From positions 344,711 to 408,710 of the forward strand of contig VWZL01000593.1 in the NCBI GenBank assembly GCA_013396915.1: 64,000 nt of DNA, written 5' to 3'. Under the pieces are notes generated by a model that saw only the letters and a list, made by a program, of their open reading frames with translations, did no database searches and was not told the DNA's origin. Position numbers and translations under genes: made by a program. Position 1 is the first letter of the stretch. Each line of letters begins with the position of its first letter. This stretch comes from Stercorarius parasiticus (lineage: Eukaryota; Chordata; Aves; Charadriiformes; Stercorariidae). This document shows, piece by piece, positions 27,828 to 40,274 of this stretch.

Positions 27828-27832
27828 ATCAG
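27828..27832. repeat. Target-site duplication, left copy (ATCAG)
   Basis: ATCAG lies directly before the LTR start TGTCCTGG and matches the five bases directly after the LTR end. Confidence 0.85.
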
Positions 27833-28020
27833 TGTCCTGGTTTGAGGTAAAACAGAACCAATTTTCTGATTTGTAATTTTACTTTTTAGCTGGGCCTCTT
27901 CTAACTGACTGAATCTGAAATTAACAGCATATTGTTCAGGAACTGTTGGCTCTCAGAGTGATAAGACCTGATTATACCAAGGAATGGTATGCACAGAGGC
28001 TCTTGCTTATACTTATTGCT

Positions 28021-28239
28021 NNNNNNNNNNNNNNNNNNNNNNNNNNNNNNNNNNNNNNNNNNNNNNNNNNNNNNNNNNNNNNNNNNNNNNNNNNNNNNNN
28101 NNNNNNNNNNNNNNNNNNNNNNNNNNNNNNNNNNNNNNNNNNNNNNNNNNNNNNNNNNNNNNNNNNNNNNNNNNNNNNNNNNNNNNNNNNNNNNNNNNNN
28201 NNNNNNNNNNNNNNNNNNNNNNNNNNNNNNNNNNNNNNN
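28021..28239. other. Assembly gap (219 N)
   Basis: A run of undetermined bases inside the LTR. Open frames crossing it are meaningless. Confidence 1.
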
Positions 28240-28324
28240 CTGGGACTTTCCCTGTGTCTGCTGGTGACACAATCGTCATCCTGGGAGCTGGATACAGTTT
28301 TGTATATATTGTATACTTTTTTTT

Positions 28325-28384
28325 AATTTAATTTTATTCTATTATTATTATTTACTATTTTCTTATTTATTATTATTTTCATTG
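28325..28384. repeat. (ATT)n-like low-complexity tract within the LTR
   Basis: Degenerate TTA/ATT triplets and T-runs. This tract is a common part of avian ERVL LTRs and probably not an independent microsatellite. Confidence 0.75.
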
Positions 28385-28506
28385 AAGTAGTTTAGTTCTT
28401 TTTCTAAACTCATAAATCTCCTTCTGTCTTCCTCTCCCCTCTGAGGAGAAAGGGGGGGGAAGGCCATCTGTCGTTCTGATTGGCCAATCCGGCCAAAACC
28501 ACGACA

Positions 28507-28511
28507 ATCAG
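28507..28511. repeat. Target-site duplication, right copy (ATCAG)
   Basis: Five bases directly after ...CCACGACA match the five before the LTR. Confidence 0.85.
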
Positions 28512-28844
28512 TCATCTCCATTGCCACCATGGGAGGATGAGAGACTGGCAGCAAAGGATCAGGAAGGAGAAAATGCAGTCCTTCTTAATGAACGGCAAAG
28601 GAGGGCATGATGCACAGTCATGAATAACATGTGGCCTTGGTTCTGACCACACATCTGCCCTGATATATCTCCAGGTTTGATAGGATTCAAGTCTCCTGTG
28701 TATTGGCTCCTCAGATATTAGATATTCCATTTGCAACTGAAGGGAAACCATATATACAAGAGTATATTAATATGTCCAGCACCAGTAGTTACAAATACGA
28801 CATGATCATTTCAAGAAATAGCACCTACAGTAATATACCCAAAC

Positions 28845-29448
28845 AGAGTGGCAAGTGTATCAGGAACAGTGTGGCCAGTAGGACTAGAGAAGTTATCATC
28901 CCCCTATACTCAGCACTGGTGAGGACCCACGTCGAGTACTGTGTCCAGTTTTGGGTCCTTCACTACAGGAAAGACATTGAGGTGCTGGAGCCTGTCCAGA
29001 GAAGGGCAACAAAGCTGGTGAGGGGTCTGGAGAACAAGTCTTATGAGGAGCAACTGAGGGAGCTGGGATTATTTAGCCTGGAGAAAAGGAGGCCGAGGGG
29101 AGACCTTATCGCTCTCTACAACTGCCTGAAAGGAGGTTGTGGCAAGGTGGGGGTTGGTCTCTTCTCCCAGGTAACAGGCGATAGGACAAGAGGAAATGGC
29201 CTCAAGTTGCACCAGGGGAGGTTTAGATTGGATGTTAGGAAAAATTTCTTCACTGAAAGGGTTATTAAGCGTTGGAGCAGGCTGCCCAGCGAAGTGGTGG
29301 AGTCACCATCCCTGGAGGTGTTTAAAAGACAGGTAGACATAATGCTTAGAGATATGGTTTAGTAATGGGTTTTGTCAGAGTTAGGTTGGTGGTTGGACTA
29401 GATGATCTGAAAGGTCCGTTCCAACCCAGGCAATTCTATGATTCTATG
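28845..29448 (+). mobile_element. CR1 LINE, 5'-truncated, plus orientation, with intact 3' octamers
   Basis: The + strand encodes the CR1 reverse-transcriptase C-terminus: [74 protein letters not shown]. This is followed by the short 3' UTR (TTGGACTAGATGATCTGAAA, GGTCCGTTCCAACCC) and two perfect ATTCTATG octamers at 29433-29448. The frame stays open for much of its length, which suggests a fairly young copy, but the 5' end is missing. Confidence 0.95.
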
Positions 29449-32400
29449 CTCACTGCCCAACTGTATGTTGAAAGAGCTACTGGTATAGTCTGGAAATTAG
29501 GCTGTGTATTCACAGTTCAGGTCACGTTTTCAGGAATCCAGATCCAATACAGAAACATAAATAAGAGACAGGTTTTCAGGGGATTAGGCCTAAGAACTTG
29601 CAATGTGCACTTGCAGTCCAAGTCTTTACAGCCAACCATTCCTCAGTGGTCAAAAAAATAAGTGATTGTTTTCTCAGAGTATGCTTGGATTTTAAACTTT
29701 TTAAATACAACTTCCTAGCTAAGGTGGCTAGATACTTGCAGAAAGTTCATCCCCCTCTGTTTCTGAAAATCCAGGCTTTGGTTCTTGCTCTGTGTTTTTA
29801 CTTAAATAGCTGCTTACATATATGTGTCTGTATTTGGTTAGTACAACACCACATTAAAACAAAATTGCCCATTTTGTTTTATTAACAATATTGCCAGAGG
29901 GAAAAAGATGCAAATTCTGGAATTTGAGAGTGCTGCAGTAACACATAACAAAGTGTTATATCAAAGTGCCAGTGAAGTTGCTTCCTGGAAAAATATATGG
30001 GAAAAGGATCTGATTTCATCAAGCTGCATATTATTACATTTATTTACTCTTACACATTCTTGGTCTAAGTGGGATAAACTACCATATTTCACAAGGTTTC
30101 CTCTGTTTTCCATAAATGCCTTTTATAAGATGAATGTATTGATATTCAGAAAGCTTATTAATTTCTTACCATGGTGATTTTATGACATGTAAGTTCTGAA
30201 ACATAAAATATCCTTTTTTTAATCTAAAATTCTAATGTTTGTCATTTTCCATGAGTGCTCTGAACAGGAGGGGAAATATGAAGCATTTGGTGAAGTACTT
30301 AAGTGCAGAAAGCATTTGTATGGTTTGCTAGATTCAGTTTAAGCTATAGATCAGTGTTTCCCTGATTTTCTCAGGAAAAAAAAAGCTGTACGGATGAAAA
30401 GAGATGGTAAATAATTCATACGCTAACTAAAAAAGACCACGCTGCTGCATTGTTTTTCTTTCTTCTTTTCACTCTTCTCCAATATGCTTCATTGAATGTA
30501 GAGGCTGATGTTCTCTATCAGATACCTCCTACCATGACTGTTTTGAAGCCGTTTGAATCTTCAAAGTTCTCAGAGAGCATCTGCCTGGAACAGACTCACA
30601 CCATCATCCCCGCAGATCTTGGTGGTGTTTTTCCAGATGCTTTGTTGGTAACCAGAGTTTAAGGACAAGGTCAAAATAGTTTCACTTCTGTCTTCCTTCT
30701 CAGCCAGACAGAATTTCAGTTTGAGCAGCTATTCATATGTGGTCCATGGGTTTGTAACTTCATCACGTCCCATGAGTCAATGGCCAGGATTGAACCTGTC
30801 TGTAAAGCACCACCTCCATAGGTACGGTGCAGTTTTATCCCATGGAGACAGCTACTGGCAAGGGAATGCTAGAAACAAATGCTCCTGTTGTCCTCTCCAG
30901 CTGCTCGCTCTAGGTAAAAAGGCAAGGGAACTCATGCATTAGCTGAAATGAAATCTAGGGTTTGCACGTGGTCATATTCTTACCTATTTTATCTCTGTCT
31001 TCAGAAAAGGTAAAGTCAAGTCCTAATTGCTTGACACCAGTAAAGATCACAGATTTTAGGAGTAAAGTATTATAAGCCATCCTAGCAATGATCCACTTTG
31101 GGTAATGACTTTCAGTTTACGTGAAATCTTTTTTCCAGAGTTTCGGTTGTTTATAGACTTCTTGGCTTTGGGGCCAAATGAGTTGAATTGCTTTATTTGC
31201 ATGCTGTTAACGTACTGGTAATTTTTATGTATAAAGAAGTTCAGCTATGGCTGTATAATACAAGGAGTGAAGTGGGTCTCATAGGAAACCTACATGCACT
31301 GAATTTTGTCTGTGCATCCATAATTTGTGGTGATATCCTAGTGATAAACTGCATTTAGCAGACACCTTTGGCTGTCTCACCTGTTCTCTCTACACTAATT
31401 CAGCTTCCCTGGGATAGCAATTAAACTTCTGACTGGCATCAGCAGCTTCCAGCAGCAGACATTAAAAGAAAAAAAAAAAAAATCTGCTTGAGAAATATTC
31501 ACCTGTCATCCACTGACTATGCACGTGCAGATTTTATGACTCGATCCATTTGAGATGCAGGATGACCCATATTTAGTCTCACCTCCCTCTTAGGTTTCAG
31601 GACATCTTTTAGTACGGTACCCAGCTGGGAAGCTGGAGGCACCCTACTTGCGAACGAAAATGTTCCAGATTTATGCAAAGATCACCAGCACCGGCTTGTA
31701 GACCTCAGAATATATGGGATATTAAATTTCAACATTGTGGTGCTATTGTGTGGAGTAAAGATGGTTCAGACACTTTGTATAGATTTCTGCAGGATTTTAG
31801 TTATCAGTTATGCCTGTTTCCAAGTGGCTTTTGTTGGATAAGATATCTGGTTTTGTGGTGGGGGTAGGGAAAAAGCTTGGCCTTGGCAGAACCACGAAGA
31901 TGGCATGGTACAGAGATTTCAGTAGTTCTCATTTGGGATAATGACATCCATAACTCACTCTGGTATTATTCCCTTGGGCAGTTTAGAACATCTTATGAAA
32001 ATCTTTATTTCAGTTATTTAATAGTAAACCTCTGCATCCTCAGAAGCCATCGGCTATATGAAAATAGTTTTTTATTAAGAAAATGCATGCTCTGTTTTCA
32101 TACTAGTTTTTTGCATGTACAAATAACAATACAGGATCTGAAATCCTATTTCCAAGCATTCCCCCCAAACCTCAACAAAGTCAGGAAAAAAGTGCATGGT
32201 AAAGAGAATAACAGCTCTGTGTGAGTCTAACAAGCCCAATCAAGCACTGCACCTCTGTGTGAGGAGCTTGGGGGCTGCAGTTGTGAGGCTCAGGTCTCCT
32301 TGGATGTGCCTACATCCGTGTTTTGTGTCGCGGTTGTGTGAGGTGCAAGGGCACTGCTGTTAACATACCTGTTTAACAGACAGTATATCAGAAGACTTGA

Positions 32401-35400
32401 GGTCCATCTGTGTGGGGTGGAAGAACTCCTGCCTTGAACCTTGATACTTAGCTGTGCACAAGTTGTGTCCTTTGCTGCTCCTTCCAAACCATGCAATTAG
32501 TTGTTTTCCTCAAGAGAAACACTGTTATTTTAATTAACTTTAAATTTGCACTTTCATTTATTCTTGTATTTGTTAACCAAGCGTATAGGAGACTGCCAAA
32601 TTAGAAAGATATTGCTTACATATCTCATCACTTGAACCGTTCAAAGGCCTGCATGAATTTGATCTCTTCACAAATATAGTAATCTGCCTTGGGGTTCTCC
32701 TGAGCACCCATTCACTGAGCTAAAAATCTGTGTTTGCGTGCTGATGTTTGTTCCCGAGGGCTCATCTCCCTAGTGAGCATGTTTAAACAACTGAAGTGCT
32801 CTTACAATGAAACATTCAAATTCAAGCCTTTATTATTATGCAATCTGGGATTATTTTTTTTATCATTAGACTTCCTTCTGAACTGGGTGGTTGACACTCC
32901 CTGTTCCAAATTCCTGTCCCATGAGCTAGTTGTTTGGAAAAACTGGCTAGGAGGACAAACACCATGACTTTTTTTTTTTTTTTTTATCTGGAGAAAGTGC
33001 TTTTTCACTAGGTATTTGGGATTAAACTGTAACCCAAAGGCAGGCCGCAGAAATGGGATAAAGATCAAAACGAAAAGGAGAGCATTGCTTAGTGCATTGA
33101 TCCAGCTGGAAACGGTGGGCCTGATTCAAGGTGCTTTGAGAGTCAGGATTCTTGCACATGATTTAACTAGTTTCTGGATTAAACCTTACATATGCCCTAG
33201 GAAAGAAATATATACCTGCTCCAGCAGCACGTGTGCTCTGGAAAAGAATATGAAAAGCTTCTCTATATTGTGACAAACTGAAGGTTCACATACATTTGCT
33301 ATTCAGAAAAAGTTATTTCTCATTAACTCCATGTCTAAACAACATTTAATGAAAACTTAGGCTACTTTGACTTGACTCTCCAGTCAGATCAGTTTCCGTA
33401 CAGAACTTCGCTCCTTGATCCCTGTCCAAGAACATATTTATCAAGGAATTTATACAGCCCTTTAAATTCACTTCCTGATGTGAATTAAACTAACTTTCAT
33501 GTGCGAAACCCCTCGAAAATTCCCTGTGTGTGAAGTGAGGATTTCTCCATCTTTTTCATGCGTCCCATGGTCGTGTAATCTTCTCCTTCAGAGTCCCCTG
33601 CCGGGCAGTCCATCTCTGCTGCGGGACAGCTAGATGGATGAGCTTCCCCTTTGCCCATGGGGACAAAGTGATGTGATGTGCTCTTCCCGCACGGACTGAC
33701 CACTCAGGCTCTTCTTGGCTGCACAAGGAGAGTGCCTCCAAGGTTTTGCCATTTTCCCTGGGGAGTACCCCTTTTGTTTTCAAGCAGCTTAGCATTTAAA
33801 AGACCATAGCCACTTGAAAAAAGCCGGCAGATCCTTCAGGTTGCCATGTCGCAAGTTGCCAGGTTCTTGAAAGCACAAGAAGAAAAACCGATGCACCGAA
33901 TCCCTTTCCTTGTTGTGCTTCAGCCATTGGGAGGGCTCGGCCGGCTATGACATTTAGAGAGCAGCTGCCTCCGACGGCGGCGGCCGGAGCATTGTTTTGT
34001 TGTCGTTTCTGCAGAGGAGCGGCGGGAGCTTACATCATTTCCAGTAATGAAGTGCCTGGGGTTCTTTTATGACTTGCACACTCCGCTTCTCCGGAGCTGT
34101 ACAGTGTGTGCTGCGTGACTCCAGGAAACTGAGGATTTGTTTTGACTTGCTAAGAGAGCGTTTGCTGTTTCTCTTTACAATTTCACCGTATGACTTGTCA
34201 ATTCTCTCCCCCTTTTAAGAGTAACTTCAGATTTAATTAGCTGAGCGCAAACATCTTTCATTGCAGTGTGGATTAGACTCCTCATTGAGTACATTTACCA
34301 ACAGAATGAAAGACATCTTAATCAGGCGTTTCTGTATTTGTACTGCTGTGTCCAGAGTGCCCGGTAGCTGTCAATAGGCAGTTGCTATTGACTCTCTTTC
34401 TAGGGGGAGATAACCAGTGATGTGGGGACCGGTCTTGTTAAGGCTTGCTTTTTATTTTTGAAGCTCTCTCTACTACCTAAGAGCACTTTTCAAGTGTGTC
34501 TCTTTATCGTTTCCCTCTCTGCCGTGTAAGAAAAATACTTATGAGCTTTGCTGGGATGTCCTGAAGGTGCTGGCATCTCCCCAGGAGTTCCACAGTGACC
34601 CTGCCTACCGTATTTTAAATGGGCCAATTTATACTTTGCTGAATTGCAAAGTAGCATTGCACACAAACCTCTGTTTGACAAGTTTGGCACCGGCTTCCCA
34701 AAGCGTTACCTCCGTATACCTCTTGTGTATGTGCTTTGAATTCTTCAGTGGTGAATTTCTGTTTGCATTTCCACCCCTCAGAGAACATTCTCCAGACCAC
34801 AAACCACCTGGGTCCTTTCTGGGGTATCATCACCCAAGCAGCATCCCGCACGATTGTCCGTAAGTCCCGGAGTAAATGGTTGTGCTGCAGCAACAGCAGG
34901 TGATTTGCCTGAGCGTGCACAGTCACAACAAATGCTTTTTGGCAGCATCAAAACCAATGAAGAACGGCACCAAATTCACAATCCCCTTTGTAAAATTGTC
35001 ATCCTTTCTGTTAGTTCCAGGTATTGGTCTTGTCATAAGCACTTTAAAAAACACCTTTAACCCCTATCAACTATTCATTTTCCCAGAGTTAAAATTTGAC
35101 AAGTTCATTTTTAGCCATCTCTTCTCTCAAAGATGCCGTGGTTTCTGTTTGATTCTTCAGAAGTGAATCATAGTTTCAAAACCCTCACTACCTTAGTGAA
35201 ACACTCTTTTTCCATTAGTACTCAACGTGTTTAACATGGGTTCAGACATGTTATCAGAAACTTAGACGAGTCCTTAAAAAAAAAATCCCATGTGATTTCA
35301 TGCCCTGGAAACACCTTTTATGCTATAACTATTCCTACAGCTATTGGGAGATGTGAGGCATATGTATCTGAGCTAGTCAAATTAATACCATAATGGCTCC

Positions 35401-36699
35401 TGGCTCGACAAGCACGTACAGTGCAAACAGAGAGCAGAACAGCTGTAGCTGAGTTACCTTTTATGTGGGTGGCATAGACGTCTGCCAATTAAAATGAACT
35501 GATGAATAATTCCTTGCCATATGATTACTGTTAATAAGAATTTATGTTAACATGTTTGTGTCTGAACTTTGCACAGGTTCATGCCTGCATTTATTTTCTT
35601 AAAAAACAGAGCATATCATGATTGTTTTTTTGTTCTTAATGGACTTTCTTTCCTCGTTTGAAAGCATTCCAGGACTTCAGCAACGCAGAGCTGCCAGCTA
35701 TCCCTTAAAGGAAGATGGTTTTATCTCCATGCAGTGCTTTCTGCATGTAATTCTGTAAACACAGGCCAATAGTTTTTAACCTGGGAACCTCAAGCTAATC
35801 TTCTAAATCCATATAGAAGCACTTACAAACAGAGCATGGCCTTCAAAATATGAAAAGAGCAGTCCTCATGAACTTTTATTAAAGTCTCTTTTGGTGCAAA
35901 CGTTTATACTTACACTTTCCTTTAAGTAGTCCCACTGACTGACGGGCTTTAGCCATTGACTTCATTACACTAACTCCCTGTGTGTAAAATTAAACATTTT
36001 TTTTTCCAGAACAGATACGTTATATTTATGATGAGAAAATTAGGCGTGGCAAAATGTTGTTTTAAATATGTCTTCAGCAGCTTGCAAAGCATTTCAAAGT
36101 ATTTGAGAAGTCTGTGCAACAAGTGAGAAATTTTATAGTAAGAAATACCCAAGTCCAAGCACGGTGAGGGTTAACAGACTTTGACCTAGGATGGTTTGGG
36201 GATCTCACTCTGATCAGAAAAATGTAGTCTAAAATTCTACATAAGCTTGGTAAATACAGTAGGCAAGGGTAGAGAGACAGAAAACAATTGCAATAAAACA
36301 GTATAGTTTAGCTAGGATAAGTGGTTGGAGACTTATCATCCTTGTTTGGAAGCCATGAGCAGAACAAACATTTCGGTGGACTTGTTCCCACGGGACTTAG
36401 AACAGTTAGTAGAAAATCTACTGGAGAAAACAATCCTAAAAAGACTGAAGAGGAACTTGGCAAATAGATAATTTCTTGCCCTCTACTGGCAATTCTGCCA
36501 CTCACATCAGTAGGAACAGAGGACACTGGTAAGTGAGGTATTTCCATGGCACTTACATTGGAGCTTTTGGGGGCTCTTTGGCTAACAGCATCCTCCTTAC
36601 ATCTGCTCTGTCGATGCTCACGGGCGCTTTGAGATCATATTTGCATCCATTTTCCCTGCAGTGTCAATAAATCAAGAACTCTTATGTGTTTTTTTCCAG
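29449..36699. other. Intronic stretch upstream of the first DLGAP1 exon in view
   Basis: No coding exon of DLGAP1 or another gene was recognised. Most is AT-rich. Exceptions are a CpG-rich patch around 33920-34130 with good donor sites downstream (listed separately), poly-A/T tracts near 31467 and 32968, and a short inverted repeat at 34370-34392 (arms GTCAATAG/CTATTGAC). Confidence 0.6.
33920..34130 (+). promoter_or_regulatory. CpG-rich patch, candidate alternative DLGAP1 promoter
   Basis: About 200 bases contain many CpGs (GGGCTCGGCCGGC, CCGACGGCGGCGGCCGGAG, GAGCGGCGGGAG, TTCTCCGGAGC) inside an AT-rich intron 2.6 kb before the exon at 36700. Short GKAP/SAPAP1 isoforms with alternative N-termini are known, so an internal promoter is expected somewhere upstream of this exon. 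Donor-like GTAAGA at 34526 and consensus GTAAGT at 34860 lie downstream on the + strand. No TATA box is obvious. Promoter activity is inferred. Confidence 0.35.
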
Positions 36700-37073
36700 T
36701 GTCATCCTGCATTACCACCTATAAGAAGACACCACCTCCAGTCCCACCAAGAACCACCACCAAACCGTTTATTTCCATCACAGCCCAGAGCAGCACAGAG
36801 TCTGCCCAAGATGCGTATATGGATGGGCATGGACAGAGGGGAGATATCATCAGTCAGTCTGGACTTAGCAACTCCACAGAGAGCTTGGACAGTATGAAGG
36901 CACTAACAGCCGCTATTGAAGCTGCCAACGCGCAGATCCATGGTCCTGCAAGTCAACATGTAGGGAACAATACTGCCACCGTCACCACCACCACAACCAT
37001 TGCCACCGTTGCAGTAGAAGATAGAAAGAAGGACCACTTCAAGAAAAACAGATGCTTATCCATTGGAATTCAG
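36700..37073 (+). CDS. DLGAP1: DLGAP1 coding exon: proline-rich and Ser/Thr-rich linker, ends at first LC8-type motif
   Basis: The acceptor is a T-rich tract ending in CAG at 36697-36699. The first two bases (TG) complete a valine codon begun in the preceding, unseen exon, so the incoming phase is 1; 124 full codons follow. Visible parts are a proline-rich SH3-type ligand near the start (TPPPVPPRTTTKP), a Ser/Thr/Gln-rich disordered stretch, a Thr-rich run (TATVTTTTTIATV), a basic patch (DRKKDHFKKNR) and the end SIGIQ, the first half of a GIQVD motif finished by the next exon. The exon ends on a complete codon (phase 0). The donor is GTGTGG, a poor match to consensus beyond GT, which leaves room for alternative splicing here. 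Identity as DLGAP1 is strong. The SH3-ligand role is inferred from the motif and from known SAPAP interactions with SH3 proteins. Confidence 0.95.
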
Positions 37074-40000
37074 GTGTGGTATGGGATGTGGTTTATATGC
37101 CTGCCATTGTTTTGGATTTCTACACTTATTTTACTGCTCATTATGCAATGTTTTGTGTATTTTTCTTCTTTTCCTGACAGGTACCTATGTAGAAATTGCA
37201 GCAGCATAATCATTCCGCGTGGTACTAATGATGTTTTACTAATTTATCATAAAAACATCAGATGCAAGGACTTGTTTAAGTCTCCTTGCTGCTTGTTATT
37301 CAGCTCTGTTAAATTACACACATGAGCACTAATCTATGAATCATAACACAGCGGGGGTCAGAAAGGCATGAATTAAATCATTGAAAGGGAATGTGTAAAA
37401 CAATGATTTACATTACACTATCACCCAAAAAATATTTTCGTCCAGCCTCACTGAATTAATTGTCACTGCTTAGTCATGCATTTCATAATGACTGGTAGCT
37501 GCTTGAATGAGGCAGCATTGTTCCTATCTCAGCCGCAAGAGCAGAGGATAAGTTCCTTCTGATTTGCCCTTGTTAAAGAAAATTACCTTTTGTTACCTCT
37601 AGTGGAATGAAACAAGAAAACTAACCCTGCCAAAGTTCACTCCTATTTACAGAAAGGAGAAGAGCAAATAAACTACACCAATTTAATCTGGTTTCCTAAT
37701 TAATCTTTCCCATACCCCCTCAAAAGAGGGACTCCAACTATCTGCTTGCAGGATTAGTTTTTGCAACAAAGTACTTGAATTTACAATCAACGGAGAATCA
37801 ACCCAGGTTTTGATGGGAGATGAATCCCAAGCAAATAGAATAGCAATCCACAGCTTATCAGCCTTCACAAGAAGACATGATTTTTTTTTTCTTGCAGATG
37901 GAGGTTGTAAGCACAGCACTATGTGCCTGGACAGGCTTATCTGATTAGCAAAGCCTAAGAATTTACCATGAAATCTCTGCATCAGCCTGATGAGATGAGA
38001 GGTGCTGTGTAGAAGTATGCCATCCCAGGGGCAGCTCCTGGAGAAGCTGTGACTTTTCGCTTACTTCTTTCTTGGAAGGGCAATAATTACTGTTGCCTGT
38101 GGGTTCAGGCTACTGCCTTTTTCTGCTTCACAGCTGTTTGTTTTGGGTATATTCTGAAAGAAAAGCCGATGTTCAGTGTTAAGCACAGGAGCAAGATCCA
38201 GGTGGGACGGGGATAGAGAAAAGCTCTTCTACTACTTATTCCCATATCCAGCCAAGCCTAAGGTGCTATTTTATTGTTGTAAACCCTCCGTTCACTGAGC
38301 AAAACAACAAAGACTCCTTAGCAGGCAAACACCCTGCAAAGTAATGGGTAGGAAGAAATAATTTCCACATTTGTAGAAGCCAAAACGAGCAATGGTAACA
38401 TGAATCAGAGCTCTTGAGACACCATCTCCCCGCTGTCTCTTCTTAAGGTGGTGTTACTGCAAGTAACAAATACTGCTTTTGAGAGGTATAGGGGCGTCAG
38501 CTTCTTGAGATCTAAGGAAACCAGAGCCTCAAATGCTGTTCAAGCCTTTGAAAATCTCCCTCTAAAATTTTGAGATTTACAGATGACCAGCATAATCGTA
38601 ATTGAAAGCTGCCTGGGGATGGTACGTGAGGAGCTGCCCCAGTAGTTTTTGTGTACAAACCAATGGAGATGCCTAAAGAAGGGATTACATGAAGCGAAAC
38701 CTTCAGCAGTGATACAGCCTTACAGGTTTCCTGCCTGTGCATTGTGCCACCCTCCCAGTTGTGCCCAGCAATGAGATTTTTAGGGTCAGATAGGCTTCAC
38801 AAATAAAAGAAAACTACTTTGCCAGTCTGCTGTCTGGCCTGTTTTGCAGCATCATCGCACAAGCAGTCATGCTGGTACAGCTGAAGGAGTAGTGTGGGAG
38901 TGGAAATACCTTAAGATTGCTGTTGCTGCCAGAAATTACTTCTTTTAGAGACAACCACCCTCAAATAGGTAGGTAGGCTGTCAGCCCTCTGTCTGGCAGT
39001 ATGAAGTCAGTCTCTCTCCACTGACTGTAAAGGCAGCATAGTTTAGGCTTAGACTGAACTCGGACCAGGTATACACCTTACTTATAGCCTGGCCTGTCTC
39101 TGTAAAGCAGGGCAAGCTGCTATAGCCAGAAGCATATTCTTGGTTTGCTTCCTCCTTTAATAAATAAACCTAATGTGCACTTGTGATGAACCTCCATGCG
39201 TGTCCTCCACACGCCTCAGTCACTCTTAGGACACCACAAGCCTTTGCTCTAAATCTGTTTAGCAAACAAGTAAAGCAAAGCAAAGAAAAACTCTTCCATC
39301 AAAAGGTTGCTTCTCTGTCAGTTATGGGATTTAAGGCGTAGTTATCTCCCCAAAAGTCTCAGTATCAGGTAAGTAGCCTACTTCACTGAACATCTCTGTA
39401 ACTCCCATCCCTCCTTGAGCACTTTTCCTGCATAGCTGTTAAATCGGCTCTCAACAACAAGTTTACTTACTGGTGGAACAGATGCTAACTACAGATGGAG
39501 ATTTTGTACACCTGGGGTCAGAGTGGTCCACAGGTCACTTCGTAACACTGCTGCGGTCCAAAAATCCTATGTGCCAGAATTTTTTTTTTTTCTTGTATGA
39601 CTAAAAATGTCATATATAGCACTGGGAATTATCAGTTACACTGACTGGGCCCAGAAGTCTGTAATTTTGCTCAAAGACACATCTGTGGTTAAATTTTAAC
39701 TTTATACCATTGGTATAAATCTTCTCACGGTGATGGAGAGGTGGTATAAAGTTCCTGCCTGTGTTCCTGGGGACCACCTGTTTGCATGATGAAGCAGTAA
39801 AGAAAATGTATTCCGAGAGCTGCATCTGCTTTCTTTAAATCTTATCTGTACAGTGCTCTGATTCAGGGCACTAACATTTTAACAAAATAAACACATAATT
39901 TTGACATGAGTTCACATATGCATGCACATACAGACTAACAGGCAAAACGAAACAAATGGTGGAGCGCAGCGCATGGAGTTACTGCAGCTCAGATTTGCTC

Positions 40001-40274
40001 TGGCAAACGTGAGCATCCAGCCTCCATAAAATACTGGATAAACTCCATCTGCATTTTGCAGGCCGAATGTTGTCTTACCAGAAATGTTTTCTAGATTAAC
40101 AAGAATGATGAATATTCACTAATAATATCAGAAATGGGCGCAGCACAAATAAACTATCTGACTAGATGAAGGTACTTATGTGCAGACACTTAGTAGTTAT
40201 GCATAGAAATTGTAAGTACACAGGTGATATCTCTGCTAAAATACATTCTAATTAGCTGGTTAATTTCTTTTAAG
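37074..40274 (+). other. DLGAP1 intron between the exons at 36700 and 40275
   Basis: The reading frame of the upstream exon continues into this intron without a stop to 37325. A strong acceptor-like tract ends at 37180. Both are treated as a finding on alternative ending. The remainder is unremarkable, with a T-run near 39581 and no recognisable gene. Confidence 0.8.

Larger units (their letters stand above)
27833..28506 (+). mobile_element. Endogenous retrovirus LTR (avian ERVL type), interrupted by an assembly gap
   Basis: The element starts TGTCCTGGTTTGAGG and ends AAAACCACGACA, the usual termini of avian ERVL-family LTRs, and is bounded by a 5-bp direct repeat ATCAG on both sides. The right part has features expected of the 3' half: a T-rich ATT/TTA region, a CTCTCCCC pyrimidine stretch and a G-run (AAAGGGGGGGGAAGG) shortly before the end. 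No retroviral coding sequence is visible. As assembled it looks like a solo LTR, but 219 N bases lie inside it, so an internal region could be hidden. Family assignment is from recalled termini. Confidence 0.85.

Noticed and set aside
27901..28331. Open frames crossing the N run
   Set aside because: They exist only because undetermined bases are read as open codons.
28703..29362. Open frame of 219 codons on the + strand as a host gene
   Set aside because: Nearly all of it is CR1 reverse-transcriptase sequence; the first 40 or so codons are unrelated flank.
33112..33135. GTGGGCCTGATTCA, repeated at about 52765, as a known amniote repeat
   Set aside because: It resembles a common GGCCTGATTCT-type amniote repeat, but only about 14 bases match at each site, which is too little to annotate.
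34370..34392. Short inverted repeat GTCAATAG/CTATTGAC
   Set aside because: Eight-base arms with a seven-base spacer are expected by chance in a window of this size.
1..36699. Upstream DLGAP1 coding exons, such as the one that should end just before SSCITT
   Set aside because: I scanned for the expected Ser/Thr/Arg-rich coding sequence ending in G before a donor and did not find it. It presumably lies beyond the window.
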